Shown: positions 37,553 through 45,993 of the stretch, in pieces
How positions within the stretch are numbered: position 1 is the stretch's first letter
Layout: every line of letters starts with the position of its first letter
DNA from: Paenibacillus sp. BK033
GTDB lineage: Bacteria; Bacillota; Bacilli; Paenibacillales; Paenibacillaceae
Assembly: GCF_004345425.1 (NCBI RefSeq)
Contig: NZ_SLVP01000014.1
Span: 1 to 64,000 of the forward strand
Direction of reading: 5' to 3'
DNA: 64,000 nt
Program-made: the position numbers and the translations under genes
Notes under the pieces: generated by a model
The model's input: only the letters and a program-made list of their open reading frames with translations
Told to the model about the DNA's origin: nothing
The model's database searches: none

Positions 37553-37833
37553 TTAAACAGCTTTCCGAATAAGCCTTTTGTTTTGGTAGAGGTATTGGCG
37601 TCCAAGTAGGCGAGTGAATGGACATACCCCTCGATGGCAACGAGGTTTTGCTCCAGATTGAGATGCTTGATATGCAGGTTTTGCCCTTTTATCATCAGGA
37701 AGCCAAGATCGGTATCGAGCAGAAACTCTTCGCTGTCGAAACTTTCCACATTCAGCACACCGGTGATTTCAAGCAGCTTGCGGTTCAGCATTTTGACTTC
37801 CTGCCGCTTCTGCCCTTTGCTTTGTTCAACCAT
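37549..37833 (-). CDS. yabP: Sporulation protein YabP
   Basis: A 94-residue protein of the YabP/YqfC family: NRKLLEITGVLNVESFDSEEFLLDTDLGFLMIKGQNLHIKHLNLEQ is split by no gaps and ends with basic residues. Needed for sporulation; molecular function not well defined. The frame is open to 37860, but the ATG at 37833 has a GGAGGG site nine bases upstream. B. subtilis yabP is sigma-E dependent. A CATA-type -10 can be seen upstream, but no convincing -35. Confidence 0.88.
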   Translation of the reverse strand: MVEQSKGQKRQEVKMLNRKLLEITGVLNVESFDSEEFLLDTDLGFLMIKGQNLHIKHLNLEQNLVAIEGYVHSLAYLDANTSTKTKGLFGKLFK

Positions 37834-37941
37834 TGACCCGTCCCTCCACTTCGAAAGCATAGCTTGAGACTAGCTTATGGGGGTTGGACGAACTTTAGAA
37901 CATCCGCGCGGGGCAATTCTACTCTTTCATATTCGCTTTCG

Positions 37942-38757
37942 CTAGAGCGCGGGATTGCCTCCGTCCCTCGCGCTTTTTACGCGCTTTAGCTGCGCCACGA
38001 TAATGACGCTGATGACAACGAGCAGGAACCAGGAGCTGATTTTCCCCAGATGGACGATATGCCAGGCATGCTCCTGATCCGGGTAAGCCCATGCCCCCAT
38101 AAACGTCGAAATATTTTCCGCGAGCCAGATGAAGAAGCCGATTAGCAGGAAGGACAGCACAACATGCATGCGGTATTCCCTGCCCCCCACCTTGTACGTA
38201 AAGGATGTCCGGTAAAAGACGGCAACCAAAAGAACCGTCAGCACCCACCGCAAATCCCATAAATAGTGATGGGTAAAAAAGTTTAAATAAATAGCTGCGC
38301 AGACCATGACGGCATAACGCTGCCTCGGCCAACCGTAGACGGAAATCGACAGCCGCCTCCACGCCTGGCAGATGTAGCTCGCAACGCTGGCGTACATAAA
38401 TCCGCTGTAGAGCGGCACTCCGTACAGCTTCGACCAGCCTTCGCCCGGATAAGACCAGGAGCCCATGTGCACTTTGTACAGTTCAAGCATCAATCCGATA
38501 AGATGGAACATGCATATTACTTTGAGTTCGTCGACGGTCTCCAATTTCAATGCAACCATACCAACTTGGGCAACCAGGCAGATCAGCAGCAGCAGATCGT
38601 AACGATGAACGTAGGGTATGGATATAACTTTCGTTAAAGCGAGCGACGCGAATATAATAACCGGAAAAATACAGGACATGGCCTGCTGATAACCAAAAAT
38701 AAAAAGCTGCCGGATGCGGCGTAACCAAACGGCATTCCATAAGGGCTGCAATTCCAT
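37942..38757 (-). CDS. DUF817 membrane protein (YoaT-like)
   Basis: A protein of about 271 residues with roughly eight membrane segments. Motifs such as YKVHMGSWSYPGEG, GVPLYSGFMYASVASYI, and FWLAENISTFMGAWAYPDQEHAWH identify the DUF817/YoaT family. Its function is unknown. The ATG at 38757 follows GAGGAGGGG and is preferred over the frame start at 38778, which would translate the ribosome site. It is inserted, with the next gene, between yabO and yabP, which are adjacent in B. subtilis. Confidence 0.85.
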   Translation of the reverse strand: MELQPLWNAVWLRRIRQLFIFGYQQAMSCIFPVIIFASLALTKVISIPYVHRYDLLLLICLVAQVGMVALKLETVDELKVICMFHLIGLMLELYKVHMGSWSYPGEGWSKLYGVPLYSGFMYASVASYICQAWRRLSISVYGWPRQRYAVMVCAAIYLNFFTHHYLWDLRWVLTVLLVAVFYRTSFTYKVGGREYRMHVVLSFLLIGFFIWLAENISTFMGAWAYPDQEHAWHIVHLGKISSWFLLVVISVIIVAQLKRVKSARDGGNPAL

Positions 38758-38864
38758 AAGTGTGCCCCTCCTCTGCATAGTGAAAAATCACCCTTAAAGT
38801 ATCACAGTATTTATCGTTTTACAATAAATTTTTAATGATATCATTGATATGTTTGTTTATAGAA

Positions 38865-38902
38865 AACAAAAAGAGCGTATCTCCCTTGAGAGAAACGCTC
38901 TT
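38865..38902 (-). terminator. Terminator after the UPF0259-like gene
   Basis: Minus-strand AAGAGCGT, CTCTC, loop, GAGA, ACGCTCTT followed by TTTTGTTTTC, about 18 bases after the stop at 38920. Confidence 0.88.
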
Positions 38903-38919
38903 ACTCTTTGCCGTTTCGG

Positions 38920-39657
38920 TTACGCTGTTACGGCAGCTTCTTCAGCCGCCCGAGCGGACGCTCCAAATTGCTCCGTTCTGATCGTGAGATACAACACAAG
39001 AGATAGAATAACGCTAATCAGCGATACCCAATCTATGAACAAATAATAAAGCGTAACCGTAATCCCGTTGATCATCCCCGACTCTAGCAGCAATTTGCTT
39101 GCGCCAAGCCCTATGAGAAAGCTAAATAGATTGACTACAACGCCAAGTCCGATAAAACGCCAGAATTGCCCTGCGGCCATATTGCGGCTGCTCTCGAGCG
39201 GATTCGTCACGGAAGTATTCTCGATGGAGACGACGGCGGGAAGCAGCAGAAGCCTTACGTACATGAACAAACCCGGAATGACGAACAACAGAAGCCCCGC
39301 CGTAAAAATGACGCCTTGCAAAAAATTATACATGATCATCCGCAGCCACTTGCGAAGCCCCCAGCGGTAAGCATCGGCAACGCTGCCCTTGCCTCCGCGA
39401 AGTCTCTCAACCAGATAATGAACCGCAACAGGGGTCAATAAGGTTAGAAAGAGCTGAGAGATAACAATGTCCTTGAGGATACTATCAATAGACAGGTTAG
39501 AAAAACCGTAACAGACGATGAGTTCGACCGGTACAATCGTAATGGCCGTTATGAGCAGCAGCACCGCGGCATTTTTAACAAAGAGAGAAAAAGTCATCCC
39601 TAATACGCCGCCTTTTGAAGGACGGATTTCGGGCAAATTCGTCATGGTTGCAATCAA
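38920..39657 (-). CDS. Polytopic membrane protein, UPF0259/YciC-like
   Basis: A 245-residue protein with about six membrane segments and a central GVIFTAGLLLFVIPGLFMYVRLLLLPAVVSIE block, typical of UPF0259 and related glycerophosphodiester phosphodiesterase membrane-domain proteins. The C-terminus is alanine/glutamate-rich. No enzymatic motif is visible and the function is unknown. It has its own terminator, and the DUF817 gene downstream starts after it, so the two are likely separate units within the yabO-yabP interval. Confidence 0.7.
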   Translation of the reverse strand: MIATMTNLPEIRPSKGGVLGMTFSLFVKNAAVLLLITAITIVPVELIVCYGFSNLSIDSILKDIVISQLFLTLLTPVAVHYLVERLRGGKGSVADAYRWGLRKWLRMIMYNFLQGVIFTAGLLLFVIPGLFMYVRLLLLPAVVSIENTSVTNPLESSRNMAAGQFWRFIGLGVVVNLFSFLIGLGASKLLLESGMINGITVTLYYLFIDWVSLISVILSLVLYLTIRTEQFGASARAAEEAAVTA

Positions 39658-39677
39658 AGGTGCCTACCTCCTGAGCA

Positions 39678-39720
39678 TCAAGGTGAACCGGCTTCGCCGT
39701 CCTTAGACGGGGAGCGTTTC
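39678..39720. repeat. Possible diverged fourth copy of the lysS-region intergenic repeat
   Basis: ATCAAGGTGAACCGGCTTCG, then CCGTCCTTAGACGGGGAGCG and TTTC resemble the left half of copies B and C, but the right half is missing. Lies just upstream of the UPF0259-like gene. Confidence 0.3.
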
Positions 39721-39773
39721 AGTCCGGAGAATTCTATGCTATGTATGAGAAGAAATATTAACTCTTAGAATGG

Positions 39774-39805
39774 AAAAAAAGAGCTGCCACTTGAGGTGAC
39801 AGCCC
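39774..39805 (-). terminator. Terminator after the S4-domain gene
   Basis: Minus-strand GGGCTGTCACC, 4-base loop, GTGGCAGCTC followed by TTTTTTTCC, shortly after the stop at 39814. Confidence 0.88.
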
Positions 39806-39813
39806 TTTGTTGT

Positions 39814-40092
39814 TTACCAGCCGAGATTATCCTCGCGCGGGCGTTGTTCTTCCTTGATCAAAGTGTAAAGCTCACCGGCTTCATCCTTGCGGGTAGTTTC
39901 GGCAATCCGTTCGACGCGAACGGTTACCGTCTTCTGTCCGTATTGGATCGTAAGCTCATCCCCTGGTTTAACCGTGCTGCTAGCTTTCGCCTCACGGCCG
40001 TTGATCCATACGCGTCCTTGCTCGGACACGTCCTTTGCCACCGTACGGCGCTTGATCAACCGGGATACTTTGAGGAATTTATCCAGACGCAT
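39814..40092 (-). CDS. S4-domain RNA-binding protein (YabO/Hsp15/RqcP-like)
   Basis: A 92-residue protein made of one S4 domain: MRLDKFLKVSRLIKRRTVAKDVSEQGRVWINGREAKASSTVKPGDELTI in order, then a charged tail. In B. subtilis the orthologue (YabO, RqcP) binds the 50S subunit with RqcH and acts in alanine tailing of stalled nascent chains. It lies three bases after hup, so the two are cotranslated. Confidence 0.9.
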   Translation of the reverse strand: MRLDKFLKVSRLIKRRTVAKDVSEQGRVWINGREAKASSTVKPGDELTIQYGQKTVTVRVERIAETTRKDEAGELYTLIKEEQRPREDNLGW

Positions 40093-40095
40093 GAA

Positions 40096-40368
40096 TTACT
40101 TGATAGCGTCTTTCAGCTTGTTGCCTGCTTTGAATGCAGGAACTTTGGATTCTGGGATGGAGATTTCTTTGCCCGTTTGCGGGTTGCGGCCAACGCGGCC
40201 GGAACGTTTACGAGTTTCGAAAGTACCGAAGCCGATCAGTTGTACTTTGTCTCCGCCTGCAAGCGCGTCAGTCACTTCGCCGAGGAAGCCGTTCAATACC
40301 GCTTCTACGTCACGTTTAGTCAAACCGCTTTTTGTTGCAATGTTGTTGATCAGATCTGTTTTGTTCAT
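40096..40368 (-). CDS. hup: DNA-binding protein HU
   Basis: A 90-residue HU protein, the exact family length. MNKTDLINNIATKSGLTKRDVEAVL begins it, GFGTFETRKRSGRVGRNPQTGKEI is the DNA-binding beta-arm, and VPAFKAGNKLKDAIK the end. It bends and compacts DNA as a dimer. The frame is open upstream to 40464, but the ATG at 40368 has TAGGAGG and is the normal start. An extra hup gene between mazG and yabO is common in Bacillales; whether it is the major HU cannot be told here. Confidence 0.95.
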   Translation of the reverse strand: MNKTDLINNIATKSGLTKRDVEAVLNGFLGEVTDALAGGDKVQLIGFGTFETRKRSGRVGRNPQTGKEISIPESKVPAFKAGNKLKDAIK

Positions 40369-40570
40369 TATTAATATCCTCCTAAATTCAATTCGCCTGT
40401 TTTGTTCGGTCAACGCTCCTAATGGGCGCTGCCGTTTGTTTGGTAATTTTAAGCATAAACACAAACACGTTGATACTTATTCTGCTTGTCAGTAAAAAAA
40501 TCCTGCTGCACGAGTAAAAAAATTTACCGAAAGATGCAGAAATGTTGCGATTCGTGGCGAATCCGAGGCT

Positions 40571-42049
40571 CTATTGTCGCTTCGCTTCCTCCCACCAACG
40601 ATCCATTTCTGTTAAATCAGTCTGGTCAAAAGTTTTGCCGTTTATACGAAGCTGTTCCTCAATATAAGAGAATCGGCTCTTAAATTTTGCATTCGTGCGA
40701 GAGAGCGCCTCCTCGGGATCCGCGTGGATAAAGCGGGAAGCGTTCACGACCGCAAACAGCAAATCTCCCAGTTCCCCGGCCTGCTCCTCCGAATCCTTCG
40801 AATCTATCGCCTCGCGCAGCTCGCGCAGCTCCTCTTCTATTTTGGTCAGAACCGGTTCCAGCTCGTCCCAATCAAAGCCAACCTTCGCCGCTTTCTTCTG
40901 AAGATGATAGGCCTTCATAAGCGCCGGCAGATCCTTCGGAATGCCGTCCAACTGCGACTTGCGGGCATCGTCTTCGCCTTTGCGCTTCTTCTCCTCCGCC
41001 TTCATCTGCTCCCAGTTGCCAAGGGCCTCGCTGGCATCTCCGGCGCTGCGGTCGCCAAACACATGCGGATGGCGGAAGATCAGCTTCTCGTTCAGGCTTT
41101 CGATCACGTCATAGACGGAAAAGGCTCCCGTCTCCTCTTCCATCTGGCTGTGCAGCATCACCTGCAGGATTACGTCGCCAAACTCCTCCCGCATATGGTC
41201 GGGATCATCGTTATCGATGGCCTCAAGTGCTTCATACAGCTCTTCGATGAAATTCTTGCGGATGGACTGATGCGTCTGCTCACGATCCCATGGACAGCCT
41301 TCAGGGCTGCGCAGAATAGCAACGATCTCGTGCAGACGGTCGAACGTACGGTTAAGAACGGCATCATCCTCCGTACGCGGCACCCAGATCAGCGACAAAT
41401 TGCCGAAGCCCGGCGTCCGGTCGAGCTCGTACAACGGAACCTTGAGAATCTGTTCCTCGCCCGTTACTCCAAGCGCATGGCCAACGACAACCTCGTAGTC
41501 ATCCGGGTAACGCTCCATCAGCGCAAGCTTTACATCCGATGCCGTGTAAGCGTCATAGACCTGCCCGATAATCGTATGTACGCGCGGCTGCACATGAGAC
41601 GCCTTCAGGTCAGCCGCATCAAGCAGCGCAAAGCCCTCTATCGGATCAATGCCAAGACGGGTAAAAGCCTGGTCAAGGAAGCTTTCGCCGCCGATAATCT
41701 CGAGCGTTATACCGAGCGGCGAGCAGCGCTCGCGCAGCAGCTGCACCGTGCGCTCCGCTACCATCGGATGCCCCGGCACGGCATACAGGATTGGCGCGGA
41801 TGCTTCCTGCGCCTTGCGGACAAGCGTATCCGCTATTGTATCATAAACCTCCGGAAAGGTGTCATGCTGTTCATAAACGCTGTCAAACGACGTATAAGCC
41901 AGCTGATGCTCCCGCAGCAGCGACATCACCGGATGCCGCTCCGTACGGACATAAATCGTCCCCGCCTCCTGCAGCCTCCGCCACACGCCAAGCGTTAATT
42001 GATCGGGATCGCCCGATCCCAGGCCAACTACCGTTATCGTTTGTGCCAT
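40571..42049 (-). CDS. mazG: Fused tetrapyrrole methylase-like/MazG nucleotide pyrophosphohydrolase
   Basis: A 492-residue two-domain protein. The N-terminal half (about 1-225) is of the tetrapyrrole methylase superfamily (ITVVGLGSGDPDQLTLGV). The C-terminal half (about 235-485) is MazG, with ILRSPEGCPWDREQTHQSIRKNFIEELYEALEAID and metal-binding ExxE residues, then EELGDVILQ-like EEFGDVILQVMLHSQM. It probably hydrolyses abnormal nucleoside triphosphates. Orthologous to B. subtilis yabN. Followed by hup and the S4 gene. Confidence 0.93.
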   Translation of the reverse strand: MAQTITVVGLGSGDPDQLTLGVWRRLQEAGTIYVRTERHPVMSLLREHQLAYTSFDSVYEQHDTFPEVYDTIADTLVRKAQEASAPILYAVPGHPMVAERTVQLLRERCSPLGITLEIIGGESFLDQAFTRLGIDPIEGFALLDAADLKASHVQPRVHTIIGQVYDAYTASDVKLALMERYPDDYEVVVGHALGVTGEEQILKVPLYELDRTPGFGNLSLIWVPRTEDDAVLNRTFDRLHEIVAILRSPEGCPWDREQTHQSIRKNFIEELYEALEAIDNDDPDHMREEFGDVILQVMLHSQMEEETGAFSVYDVIESLNEKLIFRHPHVFGDRSAGDASEALGNWEQMKAEEKKRKGEDDARKSQLDGIPKDLPALMKAYHLQKKAAKVGFDWDELEPVLTKIEEELRELREAIDSKDSEEQAGELGDLLFAVVNASRFIHADPEEALSRTNAKFKSRFSYIEEQLRINGKTFDQTDLTEMDRWWEEAKRQ

Positions 42050-42223
42050 ATTCGCAATGCTCCTCCCTGCTACATGCAGATTCTACAGTGTAGTATACCA
42101 TTTCTTGCATGAGGATTAATAATTCGAGGGCGTGGCGTACAATTTCATGGATGGCGAGACATCTCGGCGACCGGAACTTTAGGTATAATAAAAGCACAAA
42201 GAGTTGGAAGGAGATGGCTGTCC

Positions 42224-43363
42224 ATGAAAATCGTTGTAGCTCCGGATTCTTTCAAAGGCAGTTTGTCCGCCGCCTCGTCGGCGGAAGCAATCGCTCAAGG
42301 CGTCCGGAGATGTGTGCCCGATGCCCAAATCATCAAGCTTCCGATCGCCGACGGCGGCGAAGGAACGCTCGACAGCCTTCTCACCGCTGCGGGCGGCGAG
42401 CGCGTGAACGTTAGCGTGGCCGGTCCGCTTGAAAGGCCCGTGGAGGCCTCCTACGGGCTGCTTGGGCAAACGGCCGTCATCGAAATGGCGGAGGCATCCG
42501 GCCTGTGCTTGCTGAAGGAGGAAGAGCGCAATCCGTCACTTACGACGACATACGGGACTGGCGAGCTTATCCGCCATGCGCTTGACCGGGGCTGCCGGCG
42601 TTTTCTGCTTACCGTTGGCGGCAGCGCCACTAATGACGGAGGAACCGGCATGCTCCAGGCGCTTGGGATGCGGCTGCTGGATCGGCTGGGCAATCCCGTC
42701 CCTGCTGGCGGAGGAAATCTGGTGGATATCGTAACGATCGACGACAGCTCATGGGATCCGCGAATAGCGGAATCTTCTTTTGTTATCGCCACCGACGTGC
42801 AAAATCCTCTTATCGGCGAACAAGGGGCATCACGCGTCTTTGGTCCGCAAAAAGGCGCGACTACCACGATCGTGAACCAGCTTGAGCATGGGATGACGGC
42901 GTGGGCTGATCGAATCCAAGAGAAAACGGGAATCCGACTCCACGACCGTCCAGGCGCTGGGGCCGCTGGGGGCTTATGCGGCGCCTATCTGGCCTTCTTC
43001 CCCGCCTCCATTCGCCGCGGCATCGATGTGGTTCTGGAGCATGTCCGTCTGGAGGAGCATCTGAAGGAGGCTGATCTGGTCATCACCGGAGAAGGCCGTA
43101 TCGATCATCAGACGGCCTCCGGCAAAGCGCCGATGGGCGTCGCCCAACTGGCCAGAAAGCACGGTATCCCCGCCATTGCGCTCGCCGGATCAGTGGGAAC
43201 CGGCATTGAAGCTTTATACGCGGAGGGTATCCACAGCGTGCACAGCATCATAAGCTCGCCGATGACCCTGAAGGAAGCGATGGAGTATGCTCCCGTCCTG
43301 CTTGAGCAGGCAGCTGAGCAAGTTATCCGCACCTTCCTTGCGGGGCGCGTACGCATACTGTAA
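42224..43363 (+). CDS. Glycerate kinase (GarK/GlxK family)
   Basis: A 379-residue type I glycerate kinase that phosphorylates D-glycerate, normally to 2-phosphoglycerate. MKIVVAPDSFKGSLSAASSAEAI, PIADGGEGTLDSLL, VGGSATNDGGTGMLQALG, and GAGAAGGLCGAYLAFF are characteristic. The ATG follows GGAAGGAGAT. It is divergent from mazG and followed at 20 bases by the GyrI-like gene. The first plus-strand gene of the accessory block. Confidence 0.92.
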   Translation: MKIVVAPDSFKGSLSAASSAEAIAQGVRRCVPDAQIIKLPIADGGEGTLDSLLTAAGGERVNVSVAGPLERPVEASYGLLGQTAVIEMAEASGLCLLKEEERNPSLTTTYGTGELIRHALDRGCRRFLLTVGGSATNDGGTGMLQALGMRLLDRLGNPVPAGGGNLVDIVTIDDSSWDPRIAESSFVIATDVQNPLIGEQGASRVFGPQKGATTTIVNQLEHGMTAWADRIQEKTGIRLHDRPGAGAAGGLCGAYLAFFPASIRRGIDVVLEHVRLEEHLKEADLVITGEGRIDHQTASGKAPMGVAQLARKHGIPAIALAGSVGTGIEALYAEGIHSVHSIISSPMTLKEAMEYAPVLLEQAAEQVIRTFLAGRVRIL

Positions 43364-43383
43364 AAGACCGGAGGTATTTTAAA

Positions 43384-44007
43384 ATGAAATATGAGTGGAA
43401 AAAGAATGACAAACCGCTTTATCTGCCCAAAAATGTCCCTTCCGTCATCGAGGTGCCCGCAATGAACTACTTCATGCTAAAAGGCAAAGGCAATCCTAAT
43501 CATTCGGAATTCGTAGAAGCTGTAGGAGCGTTATACTCCTTGGCTTACACGGTAAAAATGCTGCCCAAAAAAGGAGCTGCGCCAGAGAGATATTACGATT
43601 ACACCGTTTTTCCGCTGGAGGGTATATGGGATCTGGAAGAAGAGGCCAGACAAGCTGCCGTTCTCGATAAGGATAAGCTTATCTACACCATCATGATCAG
43701 ACAACCCGACTTCGTAACGGAGGCATTGGCACAAGAAGTCATTGAGGCCGTCAGCAAGAAAAAGCCTCATCCTCTCCTAAGCAACGTAGCGTTTGGCAAG
43801 CTGGAGGAAGGCCTCTGCGTTCAAATGATGCATCGCGGTCCTTACGATGAAGAACCTGCCAGCTTCGAAAAGATGGAGCAATATTGCGAGGAACAAGGGC
43901 TGAAACGAATCTCCAAGCTGCATAAAGAAATCTACATCTCGGATGCTAGAAGAACGCAACCGGACAAGCTCAAAACCGTTCTCCGTTTTCAGGCGGGACG
44001 CAACTGA
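43384..44007 (+). CDS. GyrI-like small-molecule-binding domain protein
   Basis: A 207-residue protein matching the GyrI-like/SOUL-type fold: VIEVPAMNYFMLKGKGNPN, AVGALYSLAYTVKMLPKK, YDYTVFPLEGIWDLEEE, MIRQPDFVT, and LCVQMMHRGPYDEEPASFEKM near the C-terminus. There is no DNA-binding domain, so it is not a complete MerR/AraC regulator. Binding of hydrophobic small molecules is known for the fold; no ligand can be inferred. It probably shares a transcript with the glycerate kinase gene (20-base gap). Confidence 0.85.
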   Translation: MKYEWKKNDKPLYLPKNVPSVIEVPAMNYFMLKGKGNPNHSEFVEAVGALYSLAYTVKMLPKKGAAPERYYDYTVFPLEGIWDLEEEARQAAVLDKDKLIYTIMIRQPDFVTEALAQEVIEAVSKKKPHPLLSNVAFGKLEEGLCVQMMHRGPYDEEPASFEKMEQYCEEQGLKRISKLHKEIYISDARRTQPDKLKTVLRFQAGRN

Positions 44008-44057
44008 CTCACGTTTCGTTCTTTCCTGAGGACGCATGACAATCTCAGTTCAGAATT

Positions 44058-44160
44058 GTATCTCTTCCGGTTGCTGTTGCCCTTTTAAAGCTTGAACTAA
44101 CTTGATTATACGAGGCTTTAAAATAGCAAAGGCAAACGCTCCGCTCCTCCAGAGATACAT
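44058..44160 (+). repeat. Structured repeat element, copy 1 (candidate ncRNA)
   Basis: Closing stem TGTATCTC (44058-44065) pairs exactly with GAGATACA (44153-44160). Conserved left strand TTCCGGTTGCTGTTGC (44066-44081). Inner hairpin TTTTAAAGC (44084-44092) pairs with GCTTTAAAA (44116-44124), extended by TTGC with GCAA. Conserved right strand AAAGGCAAACGCT, then CCGCTCCTCCA, to 44152. The same layout with different stem sequences recurs at 44367-44480 and 61940-62049. It lies 50 bases after the GyrI-like stop, in the 3' region of that gene. Orientation is a convention set by the conserved strands. Confidence 0.75.
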
Positions 44161-44196
44161 TTCCTCCCCTCAATCAATTGCTATATAAACCGCAAT

Positions 44197-44224
44197 AGGC
44201 TGCCCACTAACCCAGGCAGCCTAG
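44197..44224 (+). terminator. Hairpin after the GyrI-like gene
   Basis: TAGGCTGCC and GGCAGCCTA around a 10-base loop, followed by GCTGTTTTA. A second small hairpin, TGGCCTG with CAGGCCA (44238-44259), follows. Likely terminates the plus-strand genes. Confidence 0.65.
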
Positions 44225-44269
44225 CTGTTTTAGAGGTGGCCTGAGGTCGAACAGGCCATCATGACAAAA

Positions 44270-44308
44270 AATAAGGCCGCCCCAATATGGAGTGGGCGGC
44301 CTTATTTC
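44270..44308 (-). terminator. 14-bp perfect hairpin, bidirectional terminator
   Basis: AAATAAGGCCGCCC pairs with GGGCGGCCTTATTT around an 11-base loop. T-rich on both exits, so it can serve the convergent genes on either side. Confidence 0.7.
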
Positions 44309-44314
44309 CTATAA

Positions 44315-44337
44315 AAACCGCGCTTTGCGCGGTTTTG
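44315..44337 (-). terminator. Second hairpin between convergent genes
   Basis: AAAACCGCGC and GCGCGGTTTT with a 3-base loop, ending in TTTT on both strands; probably the main terminator for the GH4 gene transcribed leftwards, acting with the previous hairpin. Confidence 0.7.
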
Positions 44338-44366
44338 ATCGGGTTGCGATCGATAGATAGGGAAAG

Positions 44367-44480
44367 GGTATGTAGCTCGTGGAGGAGCGCAGCGTTTGCC
44401 TTTGTGGCCCCGAATACTCGTTATACGAGTTCATTCAAAATTCGGGGCCGCAACAGCAACCGGAAGGAGCTACATACCCT
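44367..44480 (-). repeat. Structured repeat element, copy 2 (candidate ncRNA)
   Basis: Inverted relative to copy 1. Closing stem GGGTATGTAGCTC (44367-44379) pairs exactly with GAGCTACATACCC (44468-44480). Inner hairpin GGCCCCGAAT (44407-44416) pairs with ATTCGGGGCC (44441-44450). The strands between are shared with copy 1 in reverse complement: GGAGGAGCGCAGCGTTTGCC and GCAACAGCAACCGGAAG. It lies 28 bases after the GH4 stop, in the same relation to that gene as copy 1 to the GyrI-like gene. Both stems are fully paired although their sequences differ from copy 1. Confidence 0.78.
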
Positions 44481-44508
44481 GCCCCCGCCCGCCATCGATC
44501 ACTAAGCA

Positions 44509-45807
44509 TCATTTGAATGCGGGCAGCCAATCCCCGTGAGCCTCGATCAAATCGTCGCACAAAGCCACAATATCATCCATTGAAAGCTCCGCCGAAGTAT
44601 GAGGATCCAGCATAGCGGCATGGTAGATATGCTCTTTCTTCTGCGTCAGCGCCGCTTCAATCGTCAGCAGCTGCGTATTAATGTTCGTGCGGTTGAGCGC
44701 AGCCAGCTGCGGCGGCAGATCGCCGACGTACGTCGGGTTGATGCCCGAGCGGTCTACTAGGCACGGCACCTCTACGCAGGCTTCCTTCGGCAGGTTGGTG
44801 ATCAGGCCCGTGTTCATGACGTTGCCGCCGATTTTGAACGGCTTGCCGGTTTCAATCGCTTCCATGATATGCGACGCGTACTCATGGCTGCGCTTATGCT
44901 CGATATTGCTGTTCGCGAGCAGCGATTCCCGCATGCTGTTCCAGCCTTTGATCTGCTCGATGCAGCGGCGCGGATATTCATCCAGCGGAATATTGAAGCG
45001 GTCGATCAGCTCCGGATAATTACGCTTGATGAAGTACGGATGATACTCGGCATTATGCTCGGACGACTCCGTGATGTAATAGCCGAACTTGAGCATCATT
45101 TCGAGGCGAACCATGTCATGATGCTTCTCCTTCTGCTTCTCCGCCGCGCGGCGTTTGATCTCCGGATACAGATCCACGCCGTCCTTCTTCACTTCAAGCA
45201 GCCAAGCCATATGGTTGATGCCCGCAATCTTGGATTCCACGCCCGTAGCGTCCATCCCCAGGTTTTTGAACAGATCGGACACGCATACCTGCACGCTGTG
45301 ACACAAGCCAACCGTTCTAACGCCGCCCGCCGTCGACAGCACATTCGTCAGTACCGCCATCGGATTCGTATAGTTCAGGAACAGAGCGTCCGGACAAACC
45401 TCGCGCATATCCCTCGCAAAATCAAGAACAACCGGAATCGTGCGCAGGTTGCGGAAAATACCGCCGATGCCAACCGTATCGGCAATCGTCTGGCGCAGCC
45501 CGTATTTCTTCGGAATTTCAAAATCCGTAATCGTACAAGGATCGTAGCCGCCTACTTGAATAGCGTTGATTACATATTTCGCGCCGCGCAGCGCTTCCTT
45601 GCGGTCCGAATAAGCCTTCACCGCGCAGTTGCTGCCAAGCGATTGTTTCATATTCAACAGTAACTGCTCGGAATCGCGCAGACGCCCTGCATCAATATCG
45701 AATAAGGCAAGCTCGAAGCCTTGCAGCGGCTCCGTCAACATTACGTCACCCAGTACATTTTTCGCGAATACCGTGCTTCCCGCACCTAGAAAAGTAATTT
45801 TAGACAT
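44509..45807 (-). CDS. GH4 family glycosidase, alpha-galactosidase (MelA)-like
   Basis: A 432-residue NAD- and Mn-dependent glycosidase. The dinucleotide site is KITFLGAGSTVFAKNVLGD. NYTNPM (145-150) is conserved, and the metal ligands fit C169 in GLCHSV and H199 in INHMAW. GH4 enzymes use an oxidation-elimination mechanism and act on free or phosphorylated sugars. The CHS motif suggests an alpha-galactosidase or alpha-glucosidase type; a phospho-specific function cannot be excluded. Divergent from an AraC regulator that probably controls it. Preceded by GGAGGCGG before the ATG. Confidence 0.88.
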   Translation of the reverse strand: MSKITFLGAGSTVFAKNVLGDVMLTEPLQGFELALFDIDAGRLRDSEQLLLNMKQSLGSNCAVKAYSDRKEALRGAKYVINAIQVGGYDPCTITDFEIPKKYGLRQTIADTVGIGGIFRNLRTIPVVLDFARDMREVCPDALFLNYTNPMAVLTNVLSTAGGVRTVGLCHSVQVCVSDLFKNLGMDATGVESKIAGINHMAWLLEVKKDGVDLYPEIKRRAAEKQKEKHHDMVRLEMMLKFGYYITESSEHNAEYHPYFIKRNYPELIDRFNIPLDEYPRRCIEQIKGWNSMRESLLANSNIEHKRSHEYASHIMEAIETGKPFKIGGNVMNTGLITNLPKEACVEVPCLVDRSGINPTYVGDLPPQLAALNRTNINTQLLTIEAALTQKKEHIYHAAMLDPHTSAELSMDDIVALCDDLIEAHGDWLPAFK

Positions 45808-45901
45808 CTTAGCTTCCGCCTCCGTTTTCTAAAAAGGAATTGACTCCTCCACTATATCTCCGAAGCGGATAAGCGAACATGGCAAAGCCTCTTATTTATT
45901 T

Positions 45902-45949
45902 GTCATAATCCCATTTCCTTATGACGAGCCGGGCTGCCGGGTTTATAAT
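45902..45949 (+). promoter_or_regulatory. Divergent control region: operator dyad and araC-type promoter
   Basis: GTCATAA (45902-45908) and TTATGAC (45919-45925) form an inverted repeat with a 10-base spacer. Its right half overlaps a possible -35 box ATGACG (45921-45926) that lies 17 bases from TATAAT (45944-45949). This would let the regulator control its own gene and the divergent GH4 gene. Confidence 0.45.
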
Positions 45950-45993
45950 AAAGATATAAGCTGTGTACCATCCATACTGGAGGGAACCGCCCT

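Noticed and set aside
44058..44480. Composite transposon with copies 1 and 2 as terminal inverted repeats
   Set aside because: The outermost stems differ between the copies, no transposase lies between them, and the intervening 200 bases are terminators.
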